Shown here: positions 11,239 through 24,652 of the stretch, piece after piece
How the letters are laid out: each line of letters begins with the position of its first letter
Numbering within the stretch: the stretch's first letter is position 1
Assembly (NCBI GenBank): GCA_947396885.1
Contig: OX377206.1
Coordinates: 50,575,631-50,639,630, forward strand
Length of the DNA: 64,000 nt
Direction of reading: 5' to 3'
Source: Heligmosomoides polygyrus polygyrus
Lineage: Eukaryota; Nematoda; Chromadorea; Rhabditida; Heligmosomidae
Program-made: the position numbers and the translations under genes
Notes under the pieces: generated by a model
Database searches by the model: none
What the model was told of the DNA's origin: nothing
The model's input: the letters and a program-made list of their open reading frames with translations, nothing else

Positions 11239-14200
11239 TCAAGAGCTCTCATTTTTTCGGGACAATTCTTTGATATCAGCTTGTTCCTCGTGATTGCGTT
11301 TATCGGTTTCTTCGGCAACATGACATAGTGTGACATGACTGCCGTCTTTAGGAACTTCCCCAAGAACGAACTTTGCAATTGACGTATCTTTGAACAACGT
11401 CAATGAGAATCGGATCATTAACCAGTCAAGAGCTCTCATTTTTTCGGGACAATTCTTTGATATCAGCTTGTTCCTCGTGATTGGGTTTATCGGTTTCTTC
11501 GGCAACATGACATAGTGTGACATGACTGCCGTCTTTAGGAACTTCCCCAAGAACGAACTTTGCAATTGACGTATCTTTGAACAACGTCAATGAGAATCGG
11601 ATCATTAACCAGTCAAGAGCTCTCATTTTTTCAGGACAATTCTTTGATATCAGCTTGTTCCTCGTGATTGGGTTTATCGGTTTCCTCGGCAACATGACAT
11701 AGTGTGACATGACTGTCGTCTTCAGGTACTTCCTCAAGAACGAACTTTGCAATTGACGTATCTTTGAACAACGTCAATGAGAATCGGATCATTAACCAGT
11801 CAAGAGCTCTCATTTTTTCGGGACAATTCTTTGATATCAGCTTGTTCCTCGTGATTGGGTTTATCGGTTTCTTCGGCAACATGACATAGTGTGACATGAC
11901 TGCCGTCTTTAGGAACTTCCCCAAGAACGAGCTTTGCAATTGACGTATCTTTGAACAACGTCAATGAGAATCGGTCCATTAACCAGTCAACAGCTCTCAT
12001 TTTTCCGGGACAATTCCTTGATTTCAGCTTGTTAATGGTGATTGTGTTTATCGATTTCTTCGGCAACACCACATAGTGTGACATGACTGCCGTCTTTAGG
12101 AACTTCCCCAAGAACGAACTTTGCAATTGACGTATCTTTGAACAACGTCAATGAGAATCTGATCATTAACCTGTTAAGAGCTCTCATTTTTTCGGGACAA
12201 TTCTTTGATATCAGCTTGTTCCTCGTGATTGGGTTTATCGGTTTCTTCGGCCACATGACATAGTGTGACATGACTGTCGTCTTTAGGAACTTCCCCAAGA
12301 ACGAACTTTGCAATTGACGTATCTTTGAACAACGTCAATGAGAATCGGATCATTAACCAGTCAAGAGCTCTCATTTTTTCGGGACAATTCTTTGATATCA
12401 GCTTGTTCCTCGTGATTGGGTTTATCGGTTTCTTCGGCAACATGACATAGTGTGACATGACTGCCGTCTTTAGGAACTTCCCCAAGAACGAACTTTGCAA
12501 TTGACGTATCTTTGAACAACGTCAATGAGAATCGGATCATTAACCAGTCAAGAGCTCTCATTTTTTCAGGACAATTCTTTGATATCAGCTTGTTCCTCGT
12601 GATTGGGTTTATCGGTTTCCTCGGCAACATGACATAGTGTGACATGACTGTCGTCTTCAGGTACTTCCTCAAGAACGAACTTTGCAATTGACGTATCTTT
12701 GAACAACGTCAATGAGAATCGGATCATTAACCAGTCAAGAGCTCTCATTTTTTCGGGACAATTCTTTGATATCAGCTTGTTCCTCGTGATTGGGTTTATC
12801 GGTTTCTTCGGCAACATGACATAGTGTGACATGACTGCCGTCTTTAGGAACTTCCCCAAGAACGAGCTTTGCAATTGACGTATCTTTGAACAACGTCAAT
12901 GAGAATCGGTCCATTAACCAGTCAACAGCTCTCATTTTTCCGGGACAATTCCTTGATTTCAGCTTGTTAATGGTGATTGTGTTTATCGATTTCTTCGGCA
13001 ACACCACATAGTGTGACATGACTGCCGTCTTTAGGAACTTCCCCAAGAACGAACTTTGCAATTGACGTATCTTTGAACAACGTCAATGAGAATCTGATCA
13101 TTAACCTGTTAAGAGCTCTCATTTTTTCGGGACAATTCTTTGATATCAGCTTGTTCCTCGTGATTGGGTTTATCGGTTTCTTCGGCCACATGACATAGTG
13201 TGACATGACTGTCGTCTTCAGGTACTTCCTCAAGAACGAACTTTGCAATTGACGTATCTTTGAACAACGTCAATGAGAATCGGATCATTAACCAGTCAAG
13301 AGCTCTCATTTTTTCGGGACAATTCTTTGATATCAGCTTGTTCCTCGTGATTGGGTTTATCGGTTTCTTCGGCAACATGACATAGTGTGACATGACTGTC
13401 GTCTTCAGGTACTTCCCCAAGAACGAACTTTGCAATTGACGTATCTTTGAACAACGTCAATGAGAATCTGATCATTAACCTGTTAAGAGCTCTCATTTTT
13501 TCGGGACAATTCTTTGATATCAGCTTGTTCCTCGTGATTGGGTTTATCGGTTTCTTCGGCCACATGACATAGTGTGACATGACTGTCGTCTTTAGGAACT
13601 TCCCCAAGAACGAACTTTGCAATTGACGTATCTTTGAACAACGTCAATGAGAATCGGATCATTAACCAGTCAAGAGCTCTCATTTTTTCGGGACAATTCT
13701 TTGATATCAGCTTGTTCCTCGTGATTGGGTTTATCGGTTTCTTCGGCAACATGACATAGTGTGACATGACTGCCGTCTTTAGGAACTTCCCCAAGAACGA
13801 ACTTTGCAATTGACGTATCTTTGAACAACGTCAATGAGAATCGGATCATTAACCAGTCAAGAGCTCTCATTTTTTCAGGACAATTCTTTGATATCAGCTT
13901 GTTCCTCGTGATTGGGTTTATCGGTTTCCTCGGCAACATGACATAGTGTGACATGACTGTCGTCTTCAGGTACTTCCTCAAGAACGAACTTTGCAATTGA
14001 CGTATCTTTGAACAACGTCAATGAGAATCGGATCATTAACCAGTCAAGAGCTCTCATTTTTTCGGGACAATTCTTTGATATCAGCTTGTTCCTCGTGATT
14101 GGGTTTATCGGTTTCTTCGGCAACATGACATAGTGTGACATGACTGCCGTCTTTAGGAACTTCCCCAAGAACGAGCTTTGCAATTGACGTATCTTTGAAC

Positions 14201-14557
14201 AACGTCAATGAGAATCGGTCCATTAACCAGTCAACAGCTCTCATTTTTCCGGGACAATTCCTTGATTTCAGCTTGTTAATGGTGATTGTGTTTATCGATT
14301 TCTTCGGCAACACCACATAGTGTGACATGACTGCCGTCTTTAGGAACTTCCCCAAGAACGAACTTTGCAATTGACGTATCTTTGAACAACGTCAATGAGA
14401 ATCTGATCATTAACCTGTTAAGAGCTCTCATTTTTTCGGGACAATTCTTTGATATCAGCTTGTTCCTCGTGATTGGGTTTATCGGTTTCTTCGGCCACAT
14501 GACATAGTGTGACATGACTGTCGTCTTCAGGTACTTCCTCAAGAACGAACTTTGCAA
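11239..14557. repeat. 5-monomer HOR (935 bp) with a 7-monomer (1,309 bp) version
   Basis: The rare variant AACGAGCTTTGC marks the unit at 11929, 12864 and 14173. The first two are 935 bp apart (5 x 187) and the next 1,309 bp (7 x 187). Flanking monomers repeat in the same order, including the CCATTAACCAGTCAACAGC monomer that follows. The longer version contains two additional monomers, as expected from unequal exchange. Confidence 0.85.
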
Positions 14558-16144
14558 TTGACGTATCTTTGAACAACGTCAATGAGAATCGGATCATTAA
14601 CCAGTCAAGAGCTCTCATTTTTTCGGGACAATTCTTTGATATCAGCTTGTTCCTCGTGATTGGGTTTATCGGTTTCTTCGGCAACATGACATAGTGTGAC
14701 ATGACTGCCGTCTTTAGGAACTTCCCCAAGAACGAACTTTGCAATTGACGTATCTTTGAACAACGTCAATGAGAATCGGATCATTAACCAGTCAAGAGCT
14801 CTCATTTTTTCGGGACAATTCTTTGATATCAGCTTGTTCCTCGTGATTGGGTTTATCGGTTTCCTCGGCAACATGACATAGTGTGACATGACTGTCGTCT
14901 TCAGGTACTTCCTCAAGAACGAACTTTGCAATTGACGTATCTTTGAACAACGTCAATGAGAATCTGATCATTAACCTGTCAAGAGCTCTCATTTTTTCGG
15001 GACAATTCTTTGATATCAGCTTGTTCCTCGTGATTGGGTTTATCGGTTTCTTCGGCCACATGACATAGTGTGACATGACTGTCGTCTTCAGGTACTTCCT
15101 CAAGAACGAACTTTGCAATTGACGTATCTTTGAACAACGTCAATGAGGATCGGATCATTAACCAGTCAAGAGCTCTCATTTTTTCGGGACAATTCTTTGA
15201 TATCAGCTTGTTCCTCGTGATTGGGTTTATCGGTTTCTTCGGCAACATGACATAGTGTGACATGACTGTCGTCTTCAGGTACTTCCTCAAGAACGAACTT
15301 TGCAATTGACGTATCTTTGAACAGCATCAATGAGAATCTGATCATTAACCTGTCAAGAGCTCTCATTTTTTCGGGACAATTCTTTGATATCAGCTTGTTC
15401 CTCGTGATTGGGTTTATCGGTTTCTTCGGCCACATGACATAGTGTGACATGACTGTCGTCTTCAGGTACTTCCTCAAGAACGAACTTTGCAATTGACGTA
15501 TCTTTGAACAACGCCAATGAGAATCGGATCATTAACCAGTCAAGAGCTCTCATTTTTTCGGGACAATTCTTTGATATCAGCTTGTTCCTCGTGATTGGGT
15601 TTATCGGTTTCTTCGGCAACATGACATAGTGTGACATGACTGCCGTCTTTAGGAACTTCCCCAAGAACGAACTTTGCAATTGACGTATCTTTGAACAACG
15701 TCAATGAGAATCGGATCATTAACCAGTCAAGAGCTCTCATTTTTTCGGGACAATTCTTTGATATCAGCTTGTTCCTCGTGATTGGGTTTATCGGTTTCCT
15801 CGGCAACATGACATAGTGTGACATGACTGTCGTCTTCAGGTACTTCCTCAAGAACGAACTTTGCAATTGACGTATCTTTGAACAGCGTCAATGAGAATCT
15901 GATCATTAACCTGTCAAGAGCTCTCATTTTTTCGGGACAATTCTTTGATATCAGCTTGTTCCTCGTGATTGGGTTTATCGGTTTCTTCGGCCACATGACA
16001 TAGTGTGACATGACTGTCGTCTTCAGGTACTTCCTCAAGAACGAACTTTGCAATTGACGTATCTTTGAACAACGTCAATGAGAATCGGATATTAAACAAT
16101 CAAGAGCTCTCATTTTTCCGGGACAATTCCTTGATTTTAGCTTG

Positions 16145-18012
16145 TTAATGGTGATTGTGTTTATCGATTTCATCGGTAACACGACATAGTGTGACATTAC
16201 TGCCGTCTATAGGAACTTCCCCAAGAACGAACTTTGCAATTGACGTATCTTTGAACAACGTCAATGAGTATCGGTCCATTAACCAGTCAACAGCTCTCAT
16301 TTTTCCGGGACAATTCCTTGATTTCAGCTTGTTAATGGTGATTGTGTTTATCGATTTCTTCGGCAACACCACATAGTGTGACATGACTGCCGTCTTTAGG
16401 AACTTCCCCAAGAACGAACTTTGCAATTGACGTATCTTTGAACAACGTCAATGAGAATCTGATCATTAACCTGTTAAGAGCTCTCATTTTTTCGGGACAA
16501 TTTTTTGATATCAGCTTGTTCCTCGTGATTGGGTTTATCGGTTTTTTCAGCCACATGACATAGTGTGACATGACTGTCGTCTTCAGGTACTTCCTCAAGA
16601 ACGAACTTTGCAATTGACGTATCTTTGAACAACGTCAATGAGAATCGGATCATTAACCAGTCAAGAGCTCTCATTTTTTCGGGACAATTCTTTGATATCA
16701 GCTTGTTCCTCGTGATTGCGTTTATCGGTTTCTTCGGCAACATGACATAGTGTGACATGACTGCCGTCTTTAGGAACTTCCCCAAGAACGAACTTTGCAA
16801 TTGACGTATCTTTGAACAACGTCAATGAGAATCGGATCATTAACCAGTCAAGAGCTCTCATTTTTTCGGGACAATTCTTTGATATCAGCTTGTTCCTCGT
16901 GATTGGGTTTATCGGTTTCTTCGGCAACATGACATAGTGTGACATGACTGCCGTCTTCAGGTACTTCCTCAAGAACGAACTTTGCAATTGACGTATCTTT
17001 GAACAGCGTCAATGAGAATCTGATATTAAACAATCAAGAGCTCTCATTTTTCCGGGACAATTCCTTGATTTTAGCTTGTTAATGGTGATTGTGTTTATCG
17101 ATTTCATCGGTAACACGACATAGTGTGACATTACTGCCGTCTATAGGAACTTCCCCAAGAACGAACTTTGCAATTGACGTATCTTTGAACAACGTCAATG
17201 AGTATCGGTCCATTAACCAGTCAACAGCTCTCATTTTTCCGGGACAATTCCTTGATTTCAGCTTGTTAATGGTGATTGTGTTTATCGATTTCTTCGGCAA
17301 CACCACATAGTGTGACATGACTGCCGTCTTTAGGAACTTCCCCAAGAACGAACTTTGCAATTGACGTATCTTTGAACAACGTCAATGAGAATCTGATCAT
17401 TAACCTGTTAAGAGCTCTCATTTTTTCGGGACAATTCTTTGATATCAGCTTGTTCCTCGTGATTGGGTTTATCGGTTTTTTCGGCCACATGACATAGTGT
17501 GACATGACTGTCGTCTTCAGGTACTTCCTCAAGAACGAACTTTGCAATTGACGTATCTTTGAACAACGTCAATGAGAATCGGATCATTAACCAGTCAAGA
17601 GCTCTCATTTTTTCGGGACAATTCTTTGATATCAGCTTGTTCCTCGTGATTGCGTTTATCGGTTTCTTCGGCAACATGACATAGTGTGACATGACTGCCG
17701 TCTTTAGGAACTTCCCCAAGAACGAACTTTGCAATTGACGTATCTTTGAACAACGTCAATGAGAATCGGATCATTAACCAGTCAAGAGCTCTCATTTTTT
17801 CGGGACAATTCTTTGATATCAGCTTGTTCCTCGTGATTGGGTTTATCGGTTTCTTCGGCAACATGACATAGTGTGACATGACTGCCGTCTTCAGGTACTT
17901 CCTCAAGAACGAACTTTGCAATTGACGTATCTTTGAACAACGTCAATGAGAATCGGATATTAAACAATCAAGAGCTCTCATTTTTCCGGGACAATTCCTT
18001 GATTTTAGCTTG
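16145..18012. repeat. Tandem 934-bp HOR (two copies)
   Basis: Each copy is four 187-bp monomers plus one 186-bp monomer (GGATATTAAAC or TGATATTAAAC). The copies begin near 16145 and 17079. Shared rare states include GACATTACTGCCGTCTATAGG, GAGTATCGGTCC and GTGATTGCGTTTATC. The second copy differs at a few bases, for example TTTTTTCGGCC versus TTTTTTCAGCC near 16551. Confidence 0.82.
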
Positions 18013-19757
18013 TTAATGGTGATTGTGTTTATCGATTTCATCGGCAACACCACATAGTGTGACATGACTGCCGTCTTTAGGAACTTCCCCAAGAACGAAC
18101 TTTGCAATTGACGTATCTTTGAACAACGTCAATGAGAATCGGATCATTAACCAGTCAAGAGCTCTCATTTTTTCGGGACAATTCTTTGATATCAGCTTGT
18201 TCCTCGTGATTGGGTTTATCGGTTTCTTCGGCAACATGACATAGTGTGACATGACTGCCGTCTTCAGGAACTTCCTCAAGAACGAACTTTGCAATTGACG
18301 TATCTTTGTACAACGTCAATGAGAATCGGATAATTAAACAATCAAGAGCTCTCATTTTTCCGGGACAATTCCTTGATTTTAGCTTGTTAATGGTGATTGT
18401 GTTTATCGATTTCTTCGGCAACACCACATAGTGTGACATGACTGCCGTATTTAGGAACTTCCCCAAGAACGAACTTTGCAATTGACGTATCTTTGAACAA
18501 CGTCAATGAGAATCGGATCATTAACCAGTCAAGAGCTCTCATTTTTCCGAGACAATTCATTGATTTCAGCTTGTTAATGGTGATTGTGTTAATCGATTTC
18601 TTCGGCCACATGACATAGTGTGACATGACTGCCGTCTTCAGGAACTTCCTCAAGAACGAACTTTGCAATTGACTTATCTTTGAACAACGTCAAGGAGAAT
18701 CGGATAATTATACAATCAAGAGCTCTCATTTTTCCGGGACAATTCCTTGATTTTAGCTTGTTAATGGTGATTGTGTTTATCGATTTCATCGGTAACACGA
18801 CATAGTGTGGCATGACTGCCGTCTTTAGGAACTTCCCCAAGAACGAACTTTGCAATTGACGTATCTTTGAACAACGTCAATGAGAATCGGACCATTAACC
18901 AGTCAAGAGCTCTCATTTTTTCGGGACAATTCTTTGATATCAGCTTGTTCCTCGTGATTGGGTTTATCGGTTTCTTCGGCCACATGACATAGTGTGACAT
19001 GACTGCCGTCTTCAGGTACTTCCTCAAGAACGAACTTTGCAATTGACGTATCTTTGAACACCGTCAGACGTCAATGAGAATCGGATCATTAGCCATCATT
19101 AGTACGGTTTTTATGTCTACCAGTTTCTTCGGCTTCACAAGATAGTGTGATATGACTGCCGTATTTAGGAACTTCCCCAAGAACAAACTTTGCAATTGAC
19201 GTATCTTTGAACAACGTCAATGAGAATCGGATAATTAAACAATCAAGAGCTCTCATTTTTCCGGGACAATTCCTTGATTTTAGCTTGTTAATGGTGGTTG
19301 TGTTTATCGATTTCTTCGGCAACACCACATAGTGTGATATGACTGTCGTCTTCAGGTACTTCCTCAAGAACGAACTTTGCAATTGACGTATCTTTGAACA
19401 ACGTCAATGAGAATCGGATATTAAACAATCAAGAGCTCTCATTTTTCCGGGACAATTCCTTGATTTTAGCTTGTTCCTGGTGACTGGGTTTATCGGTTTC
19501 TTCGGCCACATGACATAGTGTGACATGACTGTCGTCTTCAGGTACTTCCTCAAGAACGAACTTTGCAAATAACGTATCTTTGAACAACGTCAATGAGAAT
19601 CGGATCATTAACCAGTCAAGTGCTCTCATTTTTTCGGGACAATTGTTTGATTTCAGCTTGTTAATGGTGATTGTGTTTATCGATTTCTTCGGCAACATCA
19701 TATAGTGTGACATGACTGTCGTCTTTAGGACCTTCCTCAAGAACGATCTTCACAATC
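18013..19757. repeat. Transitional mixed block
   Basis: A, B and hybrid monomers occur without a clear short HOR. The block includes the degraded-dyad monomer at 18671, the unique GTGTGGCATGACTG variant near 18806, the 153-bp unit at 19045-19197 and an AAATAACGTATC monomer near 19568. Part of it (about 18608-19473) recurs at 41241-42106. It separates the 187-bp block from the HOR phased by 103-bp monomers. Confidence 0.75.
18668..18694. other. Degraded form of the dyad (first of seven)
   Basis: Here the left arm reads ATTGACTT and the right arm ACGTCAAG, so two of the eight pairs are lost and neither change compensates the other. The same double variant has its anchor-equivalent GACTTATC at 18671, 26727, 32267, 38908, 41304, 61528 and 63924. 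The shared state across all seven shows descent by copying of a single mutated monomer. Confidence 0.75.
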
Positions 19758-22700
19758 CACATATCTCACAACACCGTCAGACGTCACACTGAGGCAGATC
19801 ACTAGAAGGATCGAAACTACTATGTCTTCAGGTACTTCCTCAAGAACGAACTTTGCAATTGACGTATCTTTGAACAACGTCAATGAGAATCGGATATTAA
19901 ACAATCAAGAGCTCTCATTTTTCCGGGACAATTCCTTGATTTTAGCTTGTTAATGGTGATTGTGTTTATCGATTTCATCGGTAACACGACATAGTGTGAC
20001 ATTACTGCCGTCTTTAGGAACTTCCCCAAGAACGAACTTTGCAATTGACGTATCTTTGAACAACGTCAATGAGAATCGGACCATTAACCAGTCAACAGCT
20101 CTCATTTTTCCGGGACAATTCCTTGATTTCAGCTTGTTAATGGTGATTGTGTTTATCGATTTCTTCGGCAACACCACATAGTGTGACATGACTGCCGTCT
20201 TTAGGAACTTCCCCAAGAACGAACTTTGCAATTGACGTATCTTTGAACAACGTCAATGAGAATCTGATCATTAACCTGTTAAGAGCTCCCATTTTTTCGG
20301 GACAATTCTTTGATATCAGCTTGTTCCTCGTGATTGGGTTTGTCGGTTTCTTCGGCAACATGACATAGTGTGACATGACTGCCGTCTTCAGGAACTTCCT
20401 CAAGAACGAACTTTGCAATTGACGTATCTTTGAAGAACGTCAATGAGAATCGGATCACTAACCAGTCAAGAGCTCTCATTTTTTCGGGACAATTGTTTGA
20501 TTTCAGCTTGTTAATGGTGATTGTGTTTATCGATTTCTTCGGCAACATCATATAGTGTGACATGACTGTCGTCTTTAGGACCTTCCTCAAGAACGATCTT
20601 CACAATCCACATATCTCACAACACCGTCAGACGTCACACTGAGGCAGATCACTAGAAGGATCGAAACTACTATGTCTTCAGGTACTTCCTCAAGAACGAA
20701 CTTTGCAATTGACGTATCTTTGAACAACGTCAATGAGAATCGGATATTAAACAATCAAGAGCTCTCATTTTTCCGGGACAATTCCTTGATTTTAGCTTGT
20801 TAATGGTGATTGTGTTTATCGATTTCATCGGTAACACGACATAGTGTGACATTACTGCCGTCTTTAGGAACTTCCCCAAGAACGAACTTTGCAATTGACG
20901 TATCTTTGAACAACGTCAATGAGAATCGGACCATTAACCAGTCAACAGCTCTCATTTTTCCGGGACAATTCCTTGATTTCAGCTTGTTAATGGTGATTGT
21001 GTTTATCGATTTCTTCGGCAACACCACATAGTGTGACATGACTGCCGTCTTTAGGAACTTCCCCAAGAACGAACTTTGCAATTGACGTATCTTTGAACAA
21101 CGTCAATGAGAATCTGATCATTAACCTGTTAAGAGCTCCCATTTTTTCGGGACAATTCTTTGATATCAGCTTGTTCCTCGTGATTGGGTTTGTCGGTTTC
21201 TTCGGCAACATGACATAGTGTGACATGACTGCCGTCTTCAGGAACTTCCTCAAGAACGAACTTTGCAATTGACGTATCTTTGAACAACGTCAATGAGAAT
21301 CGGATCACTAACCAGTCAAGAGCTCTCATTTTTTCGGGACAATTGTTTGATTTCAGCTTGTTAATGGTGATTGTGTTTATCGATTTCATCGGTAACACGA
21401 CATAGTGTGACATTACTGCCGTCTTTAGGAACTTCCCCAAGAACGAACTTTGCAATTGACGTATCTTTGAACAACGTCAATGAGAATCGGATCATTAACC
21501 AGTCAAGTGCTCTCATTTTTTCGGGACAATTGTTTGATTTCAGCTTGTTAATGGTGATTGTGTTTATCGATTTCTTCGGCAACATCATATAGTGTGACAT
21601 GACTGTCGTCTTTAGGACCTTCCTCAAGAACGATCTTCACAATCCACATATCTCACAACACCGTCAGACGTCACACTGAGGCAGATCACTAGAAGGATCG
21701 AAACTACTATGTCTTCAGGTACTTCCTCAAGAACGAACTTTGCAATTGACGTATCTTTGAACAACGTCAATGAGAATCGGATATTAAACAATCAAGAGCT
21801 CTCATTTTTCCGGGACAATTCCTTGATTTTAGCTTGTTAATGGTGATTGTGTTTATCGATTTCATCGGTAACACGACATAGTGTGACATTACTGCCGTCT
21901 TTAGGAACTTCCCCAAGAACGAACTTTGCAATTGACGTATCTTTGAACAACGTCAATGAGAATCGGACCATTAACCAGTCAACAGCTCTCATTTTTCCGG
22001 GACAATTCCTTGATTTCAGCTTGTTAATGGTGATTGTGTTTATCGATTTCTTCGGCAACACCACATAGTGTGACATGACTGCCGTCTTTAGGAACTTCCC
22101 CAAGAACGAACTTTGCAATTGACGTATCTTTGAACAACGTCAATGAGAATCTGATCATTAACCTGTTAAGAGCTCCCATTTTTTCGGGACAATTCTTTGA
22201 TATCAGCTTGTTCCTCGTGATTGGGTTTGTCGGTTTCTTCGGCAACATGACATAGTGTGACATGACTGCCGTCTTCAGGAACTTCCTCAAGAACGAACTT
22301 TGCAATTGACGTATCTTTGAACAACGTCAATGAGAATCGGATCACTAACCAGTCAAGAGCTCTCATTTTTTCGGGACAATTGTTTGATTTCAGCTTGTTA
22401 ATGGTGATTGTGTTTATCGATTTCTTCGGCAACATCATATAGTGTGACATGACTGTCGTCTTTAGGACCTTCCCCAAGAACGAACTTTGCAATTGACGTA
22501 TCTTTGAACAACGTCAATGAGAATCGGACCATTAACCAGTCAACAGCTCTCATTTTTCCGGGACAATTCCTTGATTTCAGCTTGTTAATGGTGATTGTGT
22601 TTATCGATTTCTTCGGCAACACCACATAGTGTGACATGACTGCCGTCTTTAGGAACTTCCCCAAGAACGAACTTTGCAATTGACGTATCTTTGAACAACG

Positions 22701-24652
22701 TCAATGAGAATCTGATCATTAACCTGTTAAGAGCTCCCATTTTTTCGGGACAATTCTTTGATATCAGCTTGTTCCTCGTGATTGGGTTTGTCGGTTTCTT
22801 CGGCAACATGACATAGTGTGACATGACTGCCGTCTTCAGGAACTTCCTCAAGAACGAACTTTGCAATTGACGTATCTTTGAACAACGTCAATGAGAATCG
22901 GATATTAAACAATCAAGAGCTCTCATTTTTCCGGGACAATTCCTTGATTTTAGCTTGTTAATGGTGATTGTGTTTATCGATTTCATCGGTAACACGACAT
23001 AGTGTGACATTACTGCCGTCTTTAGGAACTTCCCCAAGAACGAACTTTGCAATTGACGTATCTTTGAACAACGTCAATGAGAATCGGACCATTAACCAGT
23101 CAACAGCTCTCATTTTTCCGGGACAATTCCTTGATTTCAGCTTGTTAATGGTGATTGTGTTTATCGATTTCTTCGGCAACACCACATAGTGTGACATGAC
23201 TGCCGTCTTTAGGAACTTCCCCAAGAACGAACTTTGCAATTGACGTATCTTTGAACAACGTCAATGAGAATCTGATCATTAACCTGTTAAGAGCTCCCAT
23301 TTTTTCGGGACAATTCTTTGATATCAGCTTGTTCCTCGTGATTGGGTTTGTCGGTTTCTTCGGCAACATGACATAGTGTGACATGACTGCCGTCTTCAGG
23401 AACTTCCTCAAGAACGAACTTTGCAATTGACGTATCTTTGAACAACGTCAATGAGAATCGGATCACTAACCAGTCAAGAGCTCTCATTTTTTCGGGACAA
23501 TTGTTTGATTTCAGCTTGTTAATGGTGATTGTGTTTATCGATTTCATCGGTAACACGACATAGTGTGACATTACTGCCGTCTTTAGGAACTTCCCCAAGA
23601 ACGAACTTTGCAATTGACGTATCTTTGAACAACGTCAATGAGAATCGGATCATTAACCAGTCAAGTGCTCTCATTTTTTCGGGACAATTGTTTGATTTCA
23701 GCTTGTTAATGGTGATTGTGTTTATCGATTTCTTCGGCAACATCATATAGTGTGACATGACTGTCGTCTTTAGGACCTTCCTCAAGAACGATCTTCACAA
23801 TCCACATATCTCACAACACCGTCAGACGTCACACTGAGGCAGATCACTAGAAGGATCGAAACTACTATGTCTTCAGGTACTTCCTCAAGAACGAACTTTG
23901 CAATTGACGTATCTTTGAACAACGTCAATGAGAATCGGATATTAAACAATCAAGAGCTCTCATTTTTCCGGGACAATTCCTTGATTTTAGCTTGTTAATG
24001 GTGATTGTGTTTATCGATTTCATCGGTAACACGACATAGTGTGACATTACTGCCGTCTTTAGGAACTTCCCCAAGAACGAACTTTGCAATTGACGTATCT
24101 TTGAACAACGTCAATGAGAATCGGACCATTAACCAGTCAACAGCTCTCATTTTTCCGGGACAATTCCTTGATTTCAGCTTGTTAATGGTGATTGTGTTTA
24201 TCGATTTCTTCGGCAACACCACATAGTGTGACATGACTGCCGTCTTTAGGAACTTCCCCAAGAACGAACTTTGCAATTGACGTATCTTTGAACAACGTCA
24301 ATGAGAATCTGATCATTAACCTGTTAAGAGCTCCCATTTTTTCGGGACAATTCTTTGATATCAGCTTGTTCCTCGTGATTGGGTTTGTCGGTTTCTTCGG
24401 CAACATGACATAGTGTGACATGACTGCCGTCTTCAGGAACTTCCTCAAGAACGAACTTTGCAATTGACGTATCTTTGAACAACGTCAATGAGAATCGGAT
24501 CACTAACCAGTCAAGAGCTCTCATTTTTTCGGGACAATTGTTTGATTTCAGCTTGTTAATGGTGATTGTGTTTATCGATTTCTTCGGCAACATCATATAG
24601 TGTGACATGACTGTCGTCTTTAGGACCTTCCTCAAGAACGATCTTCACAATC

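Larger units (their letters stand above)
5248..18012. repeat. Regular 187-bp block with 3-, 5- and 7-monomer HORs
   Basis: After one 153-bp unit at 5248-5400 the anchors fall at 187-bp steps, with occasional 186-bp monomers (GGATATTAAAC type near 6710, 9160, 10660, 16090, 17020 and 17950). Ordered subtypes repeat every 561 bp at about 5.63-6.7, 7.5-9.1 and 9.56-10.6 kb. Period 935 bp dominates 11.3-14.5 kb, and 934 bp occurs at 16.1-18.0 kb. No gene-like sequence interrupts the block. Confidence 0.88.

Noticed and set aside
5491..18012. Serial minus-strand open frames of 93-108 codons, one per monomer
   Set aside because: They overlap head to tail, recur at exactly the monomer period, start at TTG and change frame at each 187-bp boundary. 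They are shadows of the satellite, not a gene family.
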